Source: Catonia carolina (lineage: Eukaryota; Arthropoda; Insecta; Hemiptera; Achilidae). Taken from it: a DNA stretch of 64,000 nucleotides. The stretch lies in contig JAQMRL010000002.1 in NCBI GenBank assembly GCA_035578175.1, forward strand, positions 97,070,748 through 97,134,747, given 5' to 3'. The notes beneath the pieces were generated by a model. That model was not told the origin of the DNA. It searched no databases and was given only the letters and a program-made list of their open reading frames with translations. The position numbers and the translations under genes were made by a program. Positions 59,756-64,000 of the stretch are shown here, piece after piece (the stretch's first letter is position 1; the number at the start of each line of letters is the position of its first letter).

Positions 59756-59978
59756 TTTTTATGAGTGGATTAAATTTTAACAGAATAATAATATTTTTCA
59801 AACAACGTCAACTGATAGCGTAAATTGCAGCTTAAAGTGCAAGTTAAAAAGGCAGCGTATAGTGCAATGCACTATACGCTGCCTTTTTAACTTGCACTTT
59901 AAGCTGCAATTTACGCTATCAGTTGACGTTGTTTGAAAAATATTATTATTCTGTTAAAATTTAATCCACTCATAAAAA
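59756..59978. repeat. Perfect palindrome, two 111-bp arms around one base
   Basis: Arm 59756-59866 is the exact reverse complement of 59868-59978, with a single A at 59867 as spacer; I checked the two arms base by base. The arms hold no reading frame. Symmetry ends abruptly on both sides. Transcribed from either strand it would make a 111-bp hairpin. It begins about 90 bp beyond the mariner-like element. Confidence 0.95.
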
Positions 59979-62376
59979 GAAAAAGAAAAAATTTGCCGTA
60001 TCTATGAAATCTAATGAAAACTAATTGATATAATTACTTAATTTATTAGTTTTTATTAAATTTTATAAAGGTGCATGAGTTTTAAATAATTAAAATGTTT
60101 TTGAACTAAACTTTTAGAGACCGAAACGGGTATTTAAGTAATTTTACGTGAGTTTCACTGCTTTAATTAATGGTTTTGAACGATTTTAAAAGATTTTGTT
60201 CATATTACAATAGTTTCATTTTACTTTGTACTCGTACATTATGGTTTTAATTCCTGTGTACTATATAAACTGAACTAAGATGTGAACAACATAACATAGA
60301 ACGACGTTCTTCGGGTGTTAACATTCGCTGTGATTAGTATATATTATATTTTAAATCGTAGGATCATTGCTTTCCCAAAACATTACATGTTCATCTGCGT
60401 ACTTAATAAAAAGACTGAAGTTTTAAGAGCAAAATTTTATTTTAAATATTTTATTACAGTTACAAGAAATTCATTTGGTACCGGTAAGAAATAAGAATGT
60501 TACATTATTATCATTATGCAGTCATGTTGTTGTTAGATCACTTTTTGTGACATTCTGGTGAGTATTCTAACTTAAGAGTGTTAAATTACTCTGATCGCTT
60601 ATTCGATTCCCGATCAGTCTGAAATAATACAATCAGTTGAAACTTCCCAATAAACTTATTAAAACCAAGTGTTAAAACCAAGTTTTTAAGTTACTTTAGT
60701 TATTTCTCAGGATTATCTCAACATGTATTTTAAAATTAATTATAAATATGTAATTATTTACAGAAATAATTATTCACAAAAATTATTATTTAGTAAGAAG
60801 TAAATTTACTTAATTAGGCCTAATGAAGATATATCATAAATATAATAAATGAGTAACCCTAAAACCTCCATTAAATATTCATTATAAATTTTAAAATTAT
60901 AGCCTTATCTTTTAGTAAAATAAGGAAACTAGTTCTTAATAAACAATAATTAAATAATTATATCTAATATTCCAATAATTAATTTTTTTTCTTTTAAATG
61001 GCAAACAATTAAAATAAAAAACCAATTTTTAGAGTAGGCCTATAACCATTTATCACAAAATTTATGATAATATTTTGTTATACATTTTTAATTATGATAA
61101 AACTATCAAATGTAACAGACAGGTTGTTAAAGTTTTGTTCTAGAAAACAGGATTTTACGTAAACGACTGAAATTCCTTCATTGAAATTACTACTTATGAA
61201 GAATTTTTTTAAATTATTTATCAGGTACCGGTTAAAGAGCACGGATTTTGAAACGATTATTTTTTTAACGTGTTTCTAAGTATTTTATACTAGATTTGTC
61301 GCTAAAAAAAATAGATATGAAGTTTTTATTAAAATAATAATTAACTAATCAATTTTATACAATTTTTTGGAGTAGGCTATCATTTTCAAGTTTAATTTTT
61401 GAAAAAAGTCATTTAATTTCATTATGTCAGTTATGACATCCTGAAGTACTACGTGAAAAAGATTTAAGTCTTACGATTGGATTAAAGTTAATGATTTTAT
61501 AAAAATGTAAATAGAAAGTTTCAGTAGAAAATTAAACTGGAATAAAGAATATAACTTATCTGAGAATGAAAAAGCCTATTTGTTTAACTAATTCAGGAGT
61601 GATTAACTCTTAATAATTTATTTCTTGCAAATGTTGGTTTTTAGTTAAGAAAGTTGAAGGTCCCTATATTATCAATATTAAATTGTACACTTTGGACACT
61701 CGTTTTCTCTAAAAGTATAAGCCACAAAACAATGCAATGAAAAAATTATCGGTGGACCATTTTTACTACTTTTTTGGTAAACAAAGACTTCAAAAATTAT
61801 AAAAATGACGGTCTTATTAATCTAATATTAATCTTCAGTAACGTTTTCTTATGTTCAATAAAAACAGTAGCTATATATAAAATCCAGTTTACAAAAATGA
61901 GTCTTTTTGATAGCCTATACTACTGAATTTTTGGAGAACTCCAAAAAACTATAACGTTAAATTACAATAACGACACAACAACTTTCAAAGTAGATCTATA
62001 ACCTAAAAAAGTAGCATAAACAACGTGAACTAAATGCGATATCTTGGTTGGGAACGAATCTGTGAAGAACGACTAAGAACTAGAGGGGAAAATAATAGAG
62101 ACATTTTTTTAATGTACAGGAAACATTCAGCTCGGTTTTTCAGATTGACAAAATTTTCTCCGTGCAAAATTACGATACAAAATATGGTATCAAATTATTC
62201 AGACAATAGTATATTTTGATAAAAATTTATGAAAATTGTTTGTTCAACTCCCTTAAATAAATATAAATAACTATAAACCAACTTATTTATAATTAACATA
62301 ATGTATGTAAAACAAATAGATTTTCAGTGTTTACAACAACAATAACAAAATCAACTTCAATCACACACAATTAGAA
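59979..62376. other. AT-rich intergenic DNA, nothing recognised
   Basis: About 2.4 kb of A/T-rich sequence with chance frames only. Confidence 0.45.
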
Positions 62377-62625
62377 ATGGAACAACTAGGATTTGACAAA
62401 CTGAACACTTCGACAAAACAAGTTCAGTTGCAAACTGTATGGATCGGTAATTCTCCCGGAGATAAAAAAAACCACGAAAGTGAAACGGCAGCTTCTAGAA
62501 GATGCGTGAAAGTCCAAATCAGAGAAGATGAAAGAATGTTGGCAAGAAAGAAAAACGCCAAAGAAAAAACTGGACTTTCTGAGAAAGCTAGAAGTAAATT
62601 CAATAAAATGATGGCTTATTGGTGA
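62377..62625 (+). other. Unrecognised small open frame (82 codons)
   Basis: ATG 62377 opens MEQLGFDKLNTSTKQVQLQT and the product ends in a Lys-rich segment (ARKKNAKEKTGLSEKARSKF). Its composition is less A/T-biased than the flanks. The frame continues past the stop for about 16 more codons (NIRKGRDPHQKCEK), so the TGA may be a mutation. I do not recognise a domain; it could be the C-terminus of a mobile-element protein. Confidence 0.3.
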
Positions 62626-62669
62626 AACATCAGAAAAGGTAGAGATCCGCATCAGAAATGTGAGAAGTA

Positions 62670-63740
62670 GGGAAAATTCAATGTTGTCACCAAGAAGTTA
62701 ATTCCGATTGAATTCATATAAAAAAATAATATAGGCTTAAGTTAAAAAACAAAGCTTATCATTTTTATAAATCTAAAATTGCATAGAATTATTAAAATTG
62801 CACGCCTGTGCAATTTAAATATAATTAAATTAAATACTGTAATTGATTCCTGGAATATTTTCTAAAGATATTTCTTAGAAAGAATTTGTTTAACATATTT
62901 TATTACTTTTTAAAATTTAAAATTAAAAACCTAAGCAGTTAAATGATACTTCAAAAGGAATATTAATCTAACATTACGAAGAAATTTTGTTTCCTCCAGT
63001 TTTAAATGAATAAAATGTATTTTACTAAATAAAATGTAAATAACACTTTAATCCCTCAATCAAGTAATGTATTCAACTGTTAAGCTAACGTTCCGAAATT
63101 AAATTTTCGGTTGCATTATAAATCTAATCGAGCATTATAAACTTATTGTAATACCAATCCAAATATAAAATTAGTGTAGATATAAAAAGCTATTATTATA
63201 ATAGAATAAATATAATAAACCAACTCATAACCGCGCACAGGCTAGACCTATGCGGGTATTAGGAAATAAGATAGGATAAGAATCATTGTGCTTGTTTTTA
63301 GCAATAATAAATAATAATAAATATTAATAATCGGTTCATCTTTCATTTTGTTATGCCTGAAATATTTTGTTAATTCAAAAAAACTTTGTGGTTCAATATA
63401 TAAAAACTACTTATTCTGTTCCGCACTTATCACAGATTCGTTTTTTTAGTTTAGGGCCCATCTTAGATTGTAAAGTAAATTTAGATATTTTTGTAAATTG
63501 TCTTTGCAGTTTACACTCTTTACAAGCTTTCACTGTACGTGTTTCTCCTTTCTTTCATCCATTCGTTGTTCTGCTGTTGTCCTTGCGGAGTCCCTAGGCG
63601 TCAGTAATCAGTAGTAAACTTGGTTTGGCCCATTATGTTTTATTTTAGTTTATTCTGCTTTTCTAAATATCATTTCTGGTGCCTTTGAACCAGTTATTCC
63701 GTACCTTAGGTCTATTGTTTAGAAAATTTGTTTTGCTTAT
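62670..63740. other. AT-rich DNA with a GC-richer end, nothing firmly recognised
   Basis: Bases 63420-63720 are somewhat less A/T-rich and pyrimidine-rich on the plus strand (ctttctttcatccattcgtt), possibly an unrecognised repeat. Confidence 0.35.
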
Positions 63741-63749
63741 AATTCTTTA

Positions 63750-63870
63750 CAGTATAGGTGTCCCAAAAATTTTAGTCTTTATTTTCTGATCATTTTCATT
63801 AATCATTCGTTTTTCTTGCACAACTTTAAACGTTCTTGTACAACGTACAGCCCACGCTGTATAATAGGTA
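63750..63870 (-). repeat. Fragment of a dispersed coding repeat (DQKIK peptide)
   Basis: The minus strand is open through AVRCTRTFKVVQEKRMINEN then DQKIKTKIFG and a stop. The core is nearly identical at the DNA level to 5101-5130. The parent protein is not identified. Confidence 0.4.
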
Positions 63871-64000
63871 TGCAAAAACATTTAGAAAAATAATTGAGTC
63901 GTGATTTTAAGAAATTGATTTATTAATTAGAATATTAGTAAATAGACTACAACATATAAAACTATATACAGGTATTAATTAAAATGGAATGGAGTTTTAG

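Noticed and set aside
63750..63870. Initially read as a LINE GHL-box fragment on the minus strand
   Set aside because: That reading needed a frame with two stops; the adjacent frame is continuously open and gives the DQKIK peptide instead.
1..64000. CRISPR array, bacterial operons, or phage
   Set aside because: No regularly spaced repeats, Shine-Dalgarno-led gene clusters or prokaryotic gene families; the content is eukaryotic transposons and SINEs.
1..64000. LTR retrotransposon or endogenous virus
   Set aside because: No paired long terminal repeats, aspartic protease, integrase or envelope-like frame; all RT motifs seen are of the LINE type.

Overview
This 64-kb window is AT-rich nuclear DNA of an animal, most likely an insect and plausibly a sap-feeding hemipteran. 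The basis is the mix of Jockey-type LINEs, a mariner-like element, tRNA-derived SINEs and many decayed LINE tails; the lineage is inference. I find no convincing host gene, no rRNA or functional tRNA gene and no bacterial-type feature. Almost everything recognisable is transposable-element sequence in a gene-poor background of A/T runs.

Layout. 1-3.8 kb: decayed Jockey-type LINE (gag-like ORF1, endonuclease/RT ORF2) entering from the left edge. 4.17-4.32 kb: a 5'-truncated SINE with a clear target-site duplication. 6.3-6.9 kb: LINE C-terminal fragment. 10.16-12.73 kb: a TTAA-flanked cut-and-paste transposon with short inverted termini and a frameshifted Kolobok/Mutator-like transposase. 14.5-15.7 kb: LINE tail fragment, then a deleted DNA transposon retaining only a helix-turn-helix piece. 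15.9-20.2 kb: a nearly intact Jockey-type LINE with probable target duplication, broken by one stop codon. 21.4-57 kb: mostly unannotatable AT-rich DNA dotted with SINE copies, LINE C-terminal fragments on both strands and several non-coding repeat families. 58.3-59.7 kb: an apparently intact mariner-like transposon with perfect 26-bp inverted repeats. 59.76-59.98 kb: a perfect 111-bp-arm palindrome with a one-base centre. 60-64 kb: AT-rich DNA with one unrecognised small reading frame.

The elements relate as hosts and parasites rather than as a pathway. LINEs supply reverse transcriptase, SINEs borrow it, and the two cut-and-paste elements move by their own transposases. The most unusual items are the palindrome, the intact mariner with DD41D spacing, the one-mutation Jockey copy, the TTAA element, a chimeric SINE at 27.5-27.7 kb, and an inverted pair of tRNA-like repeats at 44.7-45.2 kb.
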